Origin: Cellulomonas sp. C5510
GTDB lineage: Bacteria > Actinomycetota > Actinomycetes > Actinomycetales > Cellulomonadaceae
Length of the DNA: 64,000 nt
Direction of reading: 5' to 3'
NCBI RefSeq assembly: GCF_019797765.1
Contig: NZ_CP081862.1
Location: 1,860,001-1,924,000 of the forward strand
The notes under the pieces are model-generated. The model did no database searches. It saw only the letters and a list, made by a program, of their open reading frames with translations, and was not told where the DNA came from. This document shows positions 37,340 to 45,615 of the stretch, piece by piece. Position 1 is the first letter of the stretch; each line of letters starts with the position of its first letter. The position numbers and the translations under genes are program-made.

Positions 37340-39453
37340 CGGTTGCCTCTCGTGTCGTCGTGCGTCGCGACGGTCGCGGCCGCCGCGGTGCCGGGCGTCG
37401 CGCCGGACTCCTCGACCACGGCACAGGCGCCTGCGGCGAGTGTCAGCACCGGGCCGACCGCGCGTCCTGTGACCAGGTCCGTCCCGGTGGTGACGACCTC
37501 GGCGTCCGCGTCGGTGTGGTTGACGAGGAACAGGACTCCGCCCTCCGGCGTGACGCGGCGGACCGCCTCGACCCCGGGCGGCGCCTCGGCGGCCGGCCGC
37601 AGGTCGAGCCCGGCGACGACCTGGTCGAGCACCGCGCCGGCGGTGGCCTCGGGGAGCCGGGCGCCGACGTACCAGACGGTGCCCGCGCCGTGCCGGTGCC
37701 GGGTGACGGCGGCGCGACCGGCGCCGTCGCCGTCGGCGTACCGCAGGACCGCCTCGGCGCCGTCCAGCACGGTGTCCTCGGTCCACTCGTGCACGGCGCT
37801 GCCGTCGTCCAGGTGCACGACCTCGTCGCGCTGCAGCGGCCGGAGCTCCTCGGTCCAGACGCCGAGCCAGTCGCGGTACGCGCCCGGGTACCCGCCGGGG
37901 ATGACGCGGGAGTCCCGGTCGACGATCCCCGAGAGGTACGTGATCAGCGCCGTGCCGCCGTCGGCGACGTACCGCTCCAGGCGGGCGGCGCGCTCCGCGT
38001 CGGTGACGAAGAGGTTCGGCACGATCACCAGGGCGTACCCGTCGAGCTCCGCGTCGGCGGGCAGCACGTCCACGAGCACCTGGCGGTCCCACAGCAGGCC
38101 GTGCCACAGGCGGGGCTCGCGGGAGTAGCGCAGGGCGCGGTGCGGCTTGAGACCCTGCTGCAGCGCCCAGCCCGACTCGTCGTCGACCAGCAGGGCGACG
38201 CGCGCGGGCTCGACCGGGGAGCCGGCGACGTGGCCGATGCGCCGCAGCACCTGACCGAGCTCGACGACCTCCCGCCAGACGCGGGTGCCCGTGCCGGCGT
38301 GCGGCAGCATCGCCGAGTGGAACTGCTCGGTCCCGGCGGTCGACGCGCGCCACTGGAAGAACAGGGCACCGTCGGAGCCGCGGGCGACGTGCGCGAGCGC
38401 GTTGCGCAGGATCTCCCCGGGGGCCTTGGCCCGGTTGCGCTCCTGCCAGCTGGGCGCGCCGGTGGAGTGCTCCATGAGCAGCCACGGGGCGCGGTCGCGC
38501 GACATGCCGCGGACGCGGTCGCCCGCGAACGCCAGCTCCTGCGCGCGCCGGGGGTCGGCCACGAGCGTGTAGTGGTCGGTGGCGACGACGTCGACCTCCC
38601 GGGCCCACGCGGCGTAGTCGACGACGTGCGGCCCGACGCCGACCATGAAGTTGGTGGTGACGGGCGCCTCGCTGCGCTCCCGCAGCACCGCGGCCTCGGC
38701 CCGGTAGTGGTCGAGCAGCTCGTCGGAGGAGAACCGCTCGTAGTCGAGGAACAGCCCGGGGTTCGGCACGTCGCGGTGGCCGCGCGGCGGCTCGATCTCC
38801 TCCCAGTCGCCGAACCGGTGGCCCCAGAACGCCGTGCCCCAGGCGGCGTTCAGCGCGTCGAGGCTGCCGTGGCGCCGCTGCAGCCAGCGGCGGAACGCCG
38901 CCGCGGAGACGTCGCACCAGCAGCGCGCGTTGCCGCCGCCCAGCTCGTTGCTGACGTGCCAGAGCCGCACCGCGGGGTGCGAGCCGTAGCGGTCCGCCAG
39001 CGCGGTGGTCATCCGCAGCGCGTACTCCCGGAACACCCGGTTGCTCGGGCACCAGCCGAGGCGGCCGCCGGGGTGCAGCGGGACGAGGTGCGCGTCGACC
39101 GGCAGGAGCTCGGGGTGCCGGCGCAGGAGCCAGCTCGGGGGAGCGGCGGTGGGCGTCGCCAGGTCGACCGCGATCCCGGCGTCGTGCAGCAGGCCGAGCA
39201 CCTCGTCGAGCCAGGCCCAGTCGTACTCGCCCTCGCGCGGCTCCAGCAGCCCCCACGAGAAGACGCCGACGGTGACGATCGTGACGCCGGCCTCCTGCAT
39301 GAGGCGGACGTCCTCGCGCCAGACGTCGGGCGTCCACTGCTCGGGGTTGTAGTCGCCCCCGAACGCGAGTCCCGCGCTCAGGACGGGGCGGACTGGCCGG
39401 GCGTGGCCGCCCGTGGTGGGCGCAGCGGGCGCGGCGGGCGAGGACGCGGTCAC
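37336..39453 (-). CDS. GH42 family beta-galactosidase
   Basis: 705-residue enzyme. LAFGGDYNPEQWTPDVWREDV near residue 30 is the family signature; acid/base Glu lies in HVSNELGGGNARCWC near 169, with the nearby cysteines that can bind zinc, and the nucleophile Glu in LMEHSTGAPSWQ near 328. A glutamine-amidotransferase-like trimerisation domain follows (LVDDESGWALQQG). Start GTG 39453 has GAGGGAGA upstream; the longer frame beginning with TTG 39516 would start inside the promoter. No signal peptide. Coupled to GH36 downstream. Confidence 0.94.
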   Translation of the reverse strand: MTASSPAAPAAPTTGGHARPVRPVLSAGLAFGGDYNPEQWTPDVWREDVRLMQEAGVTIVTVGVFSWGLLEPREGEYDWAWLDEVLGLLHDAGIAVDLATPTAAPPSWLLRRHPELLPVDAHLVPLHPGGRLGWCPSNRVFREYALRMTTALADRYGSHPAVRLWHVSNELGGGNARCWCDVSAAAFRRWLQRRHGSLDALNAAWGTAFWGHRFGDWEEIEPPRGHRDVPNPGLFLDYERFSSDELLDHYRAEAAVLRERSEAPVTTNFMVGVGPHVVDYAAWAREVDVVATDHYTLVADPRRAQELAFAGDRVRGMSRDRAPWLLMEHSTGAPSWQERNRAKAPGEILRNALAHVARGSDGALFFQWRASTAGTEQFHSAMLPHAGTGTRVWREVVELGQVLRRIGHVAGSPVEPARVALLVDDESGWALQQGLKPHRALRYSREPRLWHGLLWDRQVLVDVLPADAELDGYALVIVPNLFVTDAERAARLERYVADGGTALITYLSGIVDRDSRVIPGGYPGAYRDWLGVWTEELRPLQRDEVVHLDDGSAVHEWTEDTVLDGAEAVLRYADGDGAGRAAVTRHRHGAGTVWYVGARLPEATAGAVLDQVVAGLDLRPAAEAPPGVEAVRRVTPEGGVLFLVNHTDADAEVVTTGTDLVTGRAVGPVLTLAAGACAVVEESGATPGTAAAATVATHDDTRGNR

Positions 39454-39497
39454 AGCATCTCCCTCGATGTCGGTGGACGGCCAGACTCCAAGGCGCA

Positions 39498-39528
39498 GGC
39501 TTGGTTTGTCAAGCAACGAAACTAAGCC
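39498..39528 (-). promoter_or_regulatory. Promoter/operator dyad of the GH42-GH36 operon
   Basis: GGCTTGGTTT (39498-39507) and AAACTAAGCC (39519-39528) form an inverted repeat with one mismatch around an 11-base centre. On the minus strand the centre contains TTGACA (39507-39512), a consensus -35. A repressor, probably the adjacent ROK protein encoded at 39586, would block this promoter. The half-site spacing differs from the sites at 32903 and 40881. Confidence 0.65.
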
Positions 39529-39585
39529 GGGCGCGCGTGCACGCCACCGGCGCGGGCGGAGAGCGGTGCGGGGGCCCTGTCGGCG

Positions 39586-40758
39586 TCAGGACGCGGACTC
39601 GAGGTACGCCCGCACGGCCGTGACGGCGCCGGCGCGCGCCCACTCCGTGAAGTCGAACGGCTGCACGTCCAGGGGGGTCACCGCGTCCTGCGGGTCCCGG
39701 TGCTGGGCGACGGCCGCCCACACCGCGTCCGGTGCCAGGCGCATCACGGCGAGGCCGTCGCCGGTGAGCACGATCTTCTCGGGGTCCAGGGTGTTCGCGA
39801 CCGTGGCGATGAGGACGCCGAGCGCGCGCCCGGCCTCCCGGAACGCGAGCACCGCGGCGGGGTTGCCGCGCTCGGCGAGGGCGACGGCCTCCTCGTACGT
39901 CGTCCCGGGGCTGCCGAGTGCCGCGGCGATCGCGCTGCTCACCAGGTAGACGCTCGCGCAGCCGCGGTGGCCGAGCCCGCAGATGGGCCCCGAGGGGTCG
40001 ATGCGCAGGTGGTCCAGCCGCCCCGCCCGGCCCGTGGCGCCCTGGATCATGCGGTCGTCGACCACGAGCCCGAACCCGAGGCCGGTACCGACGGTGAGCA
40101 GTGCCAGCGAGCGGCACCCGGCGCCGGCGCCGAACCAGTGCTCGGCCGCCGTGAGGGCGCGCACGTCGTTCTCGGTGGTCACCGGCAGCCCGGTGCGGTC
40201 CGCGAGGGCGGCGCTCATGCGCACGTCGGTCCACCCGAGGTACGGCGAGGACACGACGACCTGGTCCCGCCCGGACCCGAGCAGGTCGCCGGCGAGGCAC
40301 ACGCCGACCGCCCGCAGGCCGGGGTGCGTCGCCCGCTCCCGCGCGACGAGGGCCGCGAGCTGGTCGACGACGTCCTCGAACGCCCGCGACGCGATCGGCT
40401 CCTCGGACGTGGCGACCACGCGGGCGGTGAGGTCGGTGACGGCCGCGTACAGCACGTCGGCGGTGAGCTTCACGCCGAGCAGCCGGTAGGTGTCGGTGCG
40501 GGCCTGGAGCAGCTCGCTGGGGCGTCCGGTGCGGCCGCGGAGCTCGACGCCGACCTCACCCACCAGCCCGTGCGCGACCAGGGTGCGGGTGACGCGGGTG
40601 AGGCTGGCACGGGACAGCCCGAGGCGCTGGGCGATCTCCGTGCGCGACTGGGGGCCGCGGATCAGCACCTCGCGCAGGGCGGCGCGCTCGGCCTGGTTGA
40701 GCACCGGCCACCCGTCCGGCGTGCGGGGGGAGACCGCCTCGGTCGTCGCCTGCGCCAT
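39586..40758 (-). CDS. ROK family transcriptional regulator (second)
   Basis: 390 residues with an N-terminal winged helix (RTEIAQRLGLSRASLTRVTRTLV, about residues 38-60) and a ROK sensor domain: GVCLAGDLLG, TENDVRALTAAEHWFG and LTVGTGLGFGLVVDD. The zinc motif is degenerate: CGLGHRGC retains the first and last cysteines of CxCGxxGC but the second is leucine and the following Glu is Ser. Start ATG 40758. It lies between the GH42-GH36 operon and the divergent ABC importer, so it probably controls one or both. Confidence 0.92.
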   Translation of the reverse strand: MAQATTEAVSPRTPDGWPVLNQAERAALREVLIRGPQSRTEIAQRLGLSRASLTRVTRTLVAHGLVGEVGVELRGRTGRPSELLQARTDTYRLLGVKLTADVLYAAVTDLTARVVATSEEPIASRAFEDVVDQLAALVARERATHPGLRAVGVCLAGDLLGSGRDQVVVSSPYLGWTDVRMSAALADRTGLPVTTENDVRALTAAEHWFGAGAGCRSLALLTVGTGLGFGLVVDDRMIQGATGRAGRLDHLRIDPSGPICGLGHRGCASVYLVSSAIAAALGSPGTTYEEAVALAERGNPAAVLAFREAGRALGVLIATVANTLDPEKIVLTGDGLAVMRLAPDAVWAAVAQHRDPQDAVTPLDVQPFDFTEWARAGAVTAVRAYLESAS

Positions 40759-40880
40759 GGTGCCCGTCCTCTCGTCACGGCCGTTGCGGGTCCCGCCGGT
40801 GCGCGGGACCGGCGAGGACGTGACGACATGGTCCCGCAGGGATCTGCGCGTCCTCGCTGATGACACGCATCCTGGCACGA

Positions 40881-40915
40881 GTTGGTTGACTCGCGTAATT
40901 AAGGCAGGGTAAGAA
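40881..40915 (+). promoter_or_regulatory. Promoter and operator-like dyad of the ABC importer operon
   Basis: TTGACT (40886-40891) and TAAGAA (40910-40915) at 18-base spacing. The -35 sits in GTTGGTTGACTCGCGTAA...AAG, sharing TTnnTTGACTCGC(G/C)TAAnnAAG with the GH2 promoter at 32903-32925. Confidence 0.65.
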
Positions 40916-40965
40916 TGCCCACAGTCGCGGTCCGCGACCGTCACCGTCGACGGAAGGAACACCCG

Positions 40966-42663
40966 ATGATCCGCACCACCGCACGACCCCGGCGCCGGCT
41001 CGGCGTCGGCCTCGCCGGAGCGGCTGCGCTGGCCCTCCTCGTCTCCGCCTGCAGCGGCGGCGACGGCCCGGACTCCCAGGGCTCCACCGCGGGCGTCGGA
41101 GCCTCCGACACCCTGGTGGCCTACACCGGCCAGGCGGGCGACTACCAGATCAACTTCAACCCGTACTCGCCGTCCAACATCGGCGGGCGCGGCACGATCT
41201 ACGAGCCGCTCTACTTCATCAACAAGGCGCAGGTGCAGGACCCGGTGCCGCTGCTCGGCACCGAGTACTCCTGGAACGACGACGGCACCGTGCTGTCCGT
41301 GACGCTGCGCGACGGCGTGAGCTGGTCGGACGGCGAGCCGTTCACCGCCGACGACGTCGTGTTCACCTTCGACATGCTCGTCGACACGCCGGCCATCAAC
41401 AACGTCGGCTACGACGGCGTCACCGAGGCCGTCGACGACACCCACGTCACGTTCACGTTCGACGAGCCCGCGTTCGTCAAGGCCCCGGACATCCTCGGGC
41501 AGTACATCGTCCCGGAGCACCTGTGGGCCGACGTCAACCCCACCGAGGACGTCATCGAGAACCCGGTCGGCACCGGCGCCTACCTGCTGGGCGACTTCAA
41601 GCCGCAGGCGTTCACGCTGGTCGCCAACGAGGACTACTGGGACGGCGCGCCCGCGCTCAAGCAGATCCGCTGGCTCTCGCTGTCCGGCAACCAGGCCGGT
41701 GCCGACGCGCTCGCCGCGGGCGAGATCGACTGGCAGACCGGCCCCGTGCCCGACATCCAGAACGTCGCCGAGAACTACCCGGGCTACGACGCGCTGACGG
41801 CCCACCAGAACCAGATGGTGCTGGCGACCTGCTCGAACGCCGAGCTGGGCTGCACCGGCCCGCAGACCGACCCGGCCGTGCGCCACGCGCTGTACCTGGC
41901 CATGAACCGGGACCAGCTCAACAACCTCGCGTTCCAGGGCACGGCGGCCGAGATCTCGCCGACGTTCGCCCTGGTGCCCAGCCAGGAGCAGTGGATCGCC
42001 GACTCCGTCGAGGAGCCCGTCTCCGCCGGCGGTGCCGACGCCGCCGCGGCCGCCGCCGTGCTCGAGGACGCCGGCTACGTGCGCGGCGACGACGGCGTCT
42101 ACGCCAAGGACGGCCAGCGCGTCAGCCTGAACGTCGAGGTCGTCACCGGCTGGACCGACTACATCACCGCGGTGGACGCCATCTCCGCCCAGGCCAAGGA
42201 GGCCGGCATCGAGGTCGTGTCCACGCAGTCGTCCTGGAACGAGTGGACGGACAAGCGGCTCAAGGGCAGCTTCCAGCTCGCGATCGACTCGCTGTGGCAG
42301 GGACCCGCGCCCGACCCGTACTACGTCTACCAGTACTTCTTCACGAACCCGACGCCCGTCGGGGAGTCCGCCGGCAACGCCTACGCGCGGTTCAGCGACC
42401 CGGCGGTGGACGCCGCGATCGAGAAGCTCCAGACGCTCGACTTCGACGACCCCGCCCGCATGGACGAGTTCGCGACGATCCAGGACGCGGTGGTCGAGGA
42501 CATGCCGTACATCCCGATCATGACGGGCGGCACGACCAGCGAGTGGAACGTCCGGAAGTTCAGCGGCTGGCCCACCGAGGACGACATGTACGCCTTCCCG
42601 GCGGTCTGGTCGGCCCTCGACGCCGCGCAGATCTTCAAGGCCCTCACACCCACGGGGGAGTAG
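40966..42663 (+). CDS. ABC transporter substrate-binding lipoprotein, SBP family 5 (oligopeptide/oligosaccharide type)
   Basis: 565 residues. Signal peptide with twin arginines and a lipobox LLVSAC ending near residue 29, so a membrane-anchored extracellular protein. The family 5 core (DDVVFTFDMLVDTP; GTGAYLLGDFKPQAFTLVANEDYW) is usually annotated for peptides, but members next to glycosidases bind cello- or manno-oligosaccharides, and this genomic setting favours the latter. Start ATG 40966 has GGAAGGAA upstream. First gene of a five-gene importer operon. Confidence 0.9.
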   Translation: MIRTTARPRRRLGVGLAGAAALALLVSACSGGDGPDSQGSTAGVGASDTLVAYTGQAGDYQINFNPYSPSNIGGRGTIYEPLYFINKAQVQDPVPLLGTEYSWNDDGTVLSVTLRDGVSWSDGEPFTADDVVFTFDMLVDTPAINNVGYDGVTEAVDDTHVTFTFDEPAFVKAPDILGQYIVPEHLWADVNPTEDVIENPVGTGAYLLGDFKPQAFTLVANEDYWDGAPALKQIRWLSLSGNQAGADALAAGEIDWQTGPVPDIQNVAENYPGYDALTAHQNQMVLATCSNAELGCTGPQTDPAVRHALYLAMNRDQLNNLAFQGTAAEISPTFALVPSQEQWIADSVEEPVSAGGADAAAAAAVLEDAGYVRGDDGVYAKDGQRVSLNVEVVTGWTDYITAVDAISAQAKEAGIEVVSTQSSWNEWTDKRLKGSFQLAIDSLWQGPAPDPYYVYQYFFTNPTPVGESAGNAYARFSDPAVDAAIEKLQTLDFDDPARMDEFATIQDAVVEDMPYIPIMTGGTTSEWNVRKFSGWPTEDDMYAFPAVWSALDAAQIFKALTPTGE

Positions 42664-42715
42664 CAGCGATGCCGTCGTCGTCCCCGAGCCGGACCACCCC
42701 GAGGGAGGCAGTGTC

Positions 42716-43705
42716 GTGAGGTACGTCCTGCGCAAGCTGGGCTTCTACGCCGTGGCCCTGTGGGCCGCCCTGACCCTGAACTTCCTCATCCCGCGGTTGC
42801 TGCCGGGCAACCCGGTCGACATCCTGCTGGCCAAGCTCCAGCAGCGTGGCGGCACGGTCACCCCGGAGACCCGCGAGGCGTACGCGCTCCTGCTCGGGGG
42901 CGACGACTCCATCCCGCTCGTCCAGCAGTACGGGCTGTACCTGCGCAACCTCCTGCGCGGCGACCTCGGAGTCTCCGTGTCGTACTACCCGGCGTCCGTC
43001 ACCGACGTGATCTCGACCTCCATGCCGTGGACGATCACGCTGGTCGGGATCGCGACCGTGATCGCCGCGGTCATCGGCGTGCTGCTCGGGATGTTCGCGG
43101 GCTGGCGGCCCGGCACGTGGCTGGACTCGCTCGTGCCGGGCACCACCCTGCTGGCCGCCGTGCCGTACTTCTGGCTCGCCCTGATCCTCGTGTACCTGCT
43201 GTCCCGGACCTGGGGCCTGCTCCCGGGGCAGGGTGGCTACGACGTGGTGCTGGACCCCGGGTGGAACGCCGAGTTCATCGGCTCGGCGATCTACCACGGC
43301 ACGCTGCCGGCGCTGACGATCGTCATCGCGTCGCTCGGGGGCTGGCTGCTCGGGATGCGCAACATGATGGTCTCGACCCTGTCGGAGGACTACATCCTCA
43401 CCGCGCGGGCCAAGGGCCTGACCGACGGCCGCATCCAGCGGCACTACGCCGCGCGCAACGCGGTGCTGCCGTCCATCGCCGGCTTCGCGATCTCCCTGGG
43501 CTTCGTGGTGTCGGGCTCGGTGATCACCGAGCAGATCTTCTCGTACCCCGGCATCGGGTCCCGGCTGCTCAACGCCGTCACCAACAACGACTACGCGCTG
43601 ATGCAGGGCGTGTTCCTGTTCATCACGCTGGCCGTGCTCGGCGCGAACCTGCTGGTGGACCTCCTGTACGGACTCATCGACCCCCGCACGCGGGCCAAGG
43701 GCTAG
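42716..43705 (+). CDS. ABC transporter permease (DppB/OppB type)
   Basis: 329 residues, six membrane helices. RYVLRKLGFYAVALWAALTLNFLIPRLLPGNPVD is the standard DppB N-terminus, and EDYILTARAKGLTDGRIQRHYAARNAVLPS contains the EAA loop that contacts the ATPases. Start GTG 42716 has GAGGGAGG upstream. Nine bases separate it from the second permease gene. Partner in oligosaccharide import is inferred from neighbours. Confidence 0.93.
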   Translation: MRYVLRKLGFYAVALWAALTLNFLIPRLLPGNPVDILLAKLQQRGGTVTPETREAYALLLGGDDSIPLVQQYGLYLRNLLRGDLGVSVSYYPASVTDVISTSMPWTITLVGIATVIAAVIGVLLGMFAGWRPGTWLDSLVPGTTLLAAVPYFWLALILVYLLSRTWGLLPGQGGYDVVLDPGWNAEFIGSAIYHGTLPALTIVIASLGGWLLGMRNMMVSTLSEDYILTARAKGLTDGRIQRHYAARNAVLPSIAGFAISLGFVVSGSVITEQIFSYPGIGSRLLNAVTNNDYALMQGVFLFITLAVLGANLLVDLLYGLIDPRTRAKG

Positions 43706-43714
43706 GAGACGCGC

Positions 43715-44707
43715 GTGACGAACCTGACCCCGGCCACCGAGCCGGACATCCTGGAGGCCACCGAGCAGCGCGCCGAGGCGGAAGCCGCCGGAGGTCACCG
43801 CCGCCAGTCGTCGTGGCGGCTGATGCTCCCGACGATGACGCCGTGGCTCGCCGTCGGCATCGTGCTGGTCCTCGGCATCGCCGTCTTCGGCATCATCGGG
43901 CCGTCACTCGTCGGCGACCCGAGCACCATCCGCGACATCGGCCTGACGGGCCCGTCCGGCGAGCACCCCCTGGGCACCACGCAGACCGGCCAGGACGTGC
44001 TGTCCCAGCTCGCGTGGTCCACCCGCGGGTCGCTGCAGATCGGCCTGCTGGTGGGCGTGCTCGCGACGCTGCTGTCCACCCTGGTCGGCATCTACGGCGC
44101 CTACCTCGGCGGCGTCGCGGACGAGGCGTTCTCCCTGCTGTCGAACGTGTTCCTCGTGATCCCCGGCCTGCCGCTGGTGATCGTCATCGCGGCGTTCGTC
44201 CCGCGCGAGGCCCGCGGCTGGTGGACGATCGGCATCGTCCTGGCGCTCACGAGCTGGGCCGGCTCGGCCCGGGTGCTGCGGGCGCAGACGCTGTCGGTGC
44301 GCAGCCGCGACTACGTCGCAGCCTCCCGGGTGTCCGGCGAGCGGTCCTGGCGGGTCATCACCGTCGAGATCCTGCCGAACCTGCTGCCGGTCATCGCGTC
44401 GCAGTTCGTGTTCGCGGTGATCGCCGGCATCCTCGCCGAGGCCGGTCTGTCGTTCATCGGGCTCGGGTCGTCCGGGTCGCAGACCCTCGGGACGATGCTG
44501 TTCTACGCCCAGAACGGCTTCGCGCTGTCGCTCGGCGCGTGGTGGTGGTTCGTGCCGCCGGGCCTGATGATCGCGCTGTTCGGCATGGGCCTGTCGCTCA
44601 TCAACTTCTCGATCGACGAGGTCATCAACCCCAAGCTCAGGACCGTCCGGCTGCACCGCAAGCAGATGCGCCGCATCGCCCGCACGGAGAAGGAGGGCCG
44701 GGCATGA
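43715..44707 (+). CDS. ABC transporter permease (DppC/OppC type)
   Basis: 330 residues with an N-terminal cytosolic segment, one helix, a periplasmic loop (GEHPLGTTQTGQDVLSQL, the DppC hallmark) and five further helices. The EAA loop is in SRDYVAASRVSGERSWRVI. Start GTG 43715; the stop overlaps the next gene in an ATGA junction. Forms the heterodimeric channel with the product of 42716-43705. Confidence 0.93.
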   Translation: MTNLTPATEPDILEATEQRAEAEAAGGHRRQSSWRLMLPTMTPWLAVGIVLVLGIAVFGIIGPSLVGDPSTIRDIGLTGPSGEHPLGTTQTGQDVLSQLAWSTRGSLQIGLLVGVLATLLSTLVGIYGAYLGGVADEAFSLLSNVFLVIPGLPLVIVIAAFVPREARGWWTIGIVLALTSWAGSARVLRAQTLSVRSRDYVAASRVSGERSWRVITVEILPNLLPVIASQFVFAVIAGILAEAGLSFIGLGSSGSQTLGTMLFYAQNGFALSLGAWWWFVPPGLMIALFGMGLSLINFSIDEVINPKLRTVRLHRKQMRRIARTEKEGRA

Positions 44708-45615
44708 GCCTGCCGACGCCGACCACCGGCCGCCACACCGACGGGGCCACGGGCCGCCGCACCGTGCTGACCGTGCGCGACCTCGACGTGGTCTACGAGG
44801 TCACGCCGCCCGTGCACGCCGTGAAGCACGCCGACCTGGAGCTGCACGCGGGGGAGATCCTCGGGCTCGCCGGGGAGTCCGGCTGCGGCAAGACGACGCT
44901 GGCCTACGCGATCAACCGGCTGCACCAGCCGCCGGCCCGGATCGCGGCGGGCGAGGTGACGTTCCACGACCGGGACGGCACCGACGTCGACGTCCTGGGG
45001 CTGTCCGACGAGGCGCTGCGCCGGTTCCGCTGGGAGACGCTGTCGATGGTCTTCCAGGGGGCGATGAACGCGCTCAACCCGGTGACGTCCGTCCGGGCGC
45101 AGCTCGCGGACACCATGCGGGCGCACCGGCCCGGCATCGGCCGCACGGAGGTCGAGGCGCGCTCGGTGGAGGTGCTCGAGCGCGTCGGCGTCGACCCGCG
45201 CCGGCTGTCGTCCTACCCGCACGAGCTGTCCGGTGGCATGCGGCAGCGCGTCATGATCGCCATGGCGATGCTGCTCGAACCGCAGATCATGATCATGGAC
45301 GAGCCGACGACCGCGCTGGACGTCGTGGTGCAGCGCGACATCCTGCGGGAGATCGTCCGCCTGCGCGACGAGCTCGACTTCGCGGTCGTGTTCATCACGC
45401 ACGACCTGCCGCTGCTGCTGGAGATCAGCGACCGCATCGCCGTGATGCTGCGCGGGGAGATCGTCGAGCTCGACAGCGCCGACCGGCTCTACACCCACGC
45501 GCAGCACCCGTACACCCGCCGGCTCCTCGGCTCGTTCCCGAGCCTGTCGGGGGAGCGCGGCGACTTCATCCGCACAGGCGTGCTCGACGACGAGCAGGAC
45601 GGAGCCAGCGCATGA
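44704..45615 (+). CDS. ABC transporter ATP-binding protein (DppD/OppD type)
   Basis: 303 residues. Walker A GESGCGKTT near residue 57, Q-loop MVFQGAMNALNP, signature ELSGGMRQR, Walker B IMIMDEPTTALD, switch His in FITHDLPLL. The usual C-terminal Fe-S/oligopeptide extension is short. Coupled to the preceding permease and following ATPase genes by four-base overlaps. Confidence 0.93.
   Translation: MSLPTPTTGRHTDGATGRRTVLTVRDLDVVYEVTPPVHAVKHADLELHAGEILGLAGESGCGKTTLAYAINRLHQPPARIAAGEVTFHDRDGTDVDVLGLSDEALRRFRWETLSMVFQGAMNALNPVTSVRAQLADTMRAHRPGIGRTEVEARSVEVLERVGVDPRRLSSYPHELSGGMRQRVMIAMAMLLEPQIMIMDEPTTALDVVVQRDILREIVRLRDELDFAVVFITHDLPLLLEISDRIAVMLRGEIVELDSADRLYTHAQHPYTRRLLGSFPSLSGERGDFIRTGVLDDEQDGASA

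Noticed and set aside
39454..39516. TTG start that would extend the GH42 enzyme by 21 residues
   Set aside because: It lies within the promoter dyad and upstream of the expected transcription start; GTG 39453 has a ribosome site.
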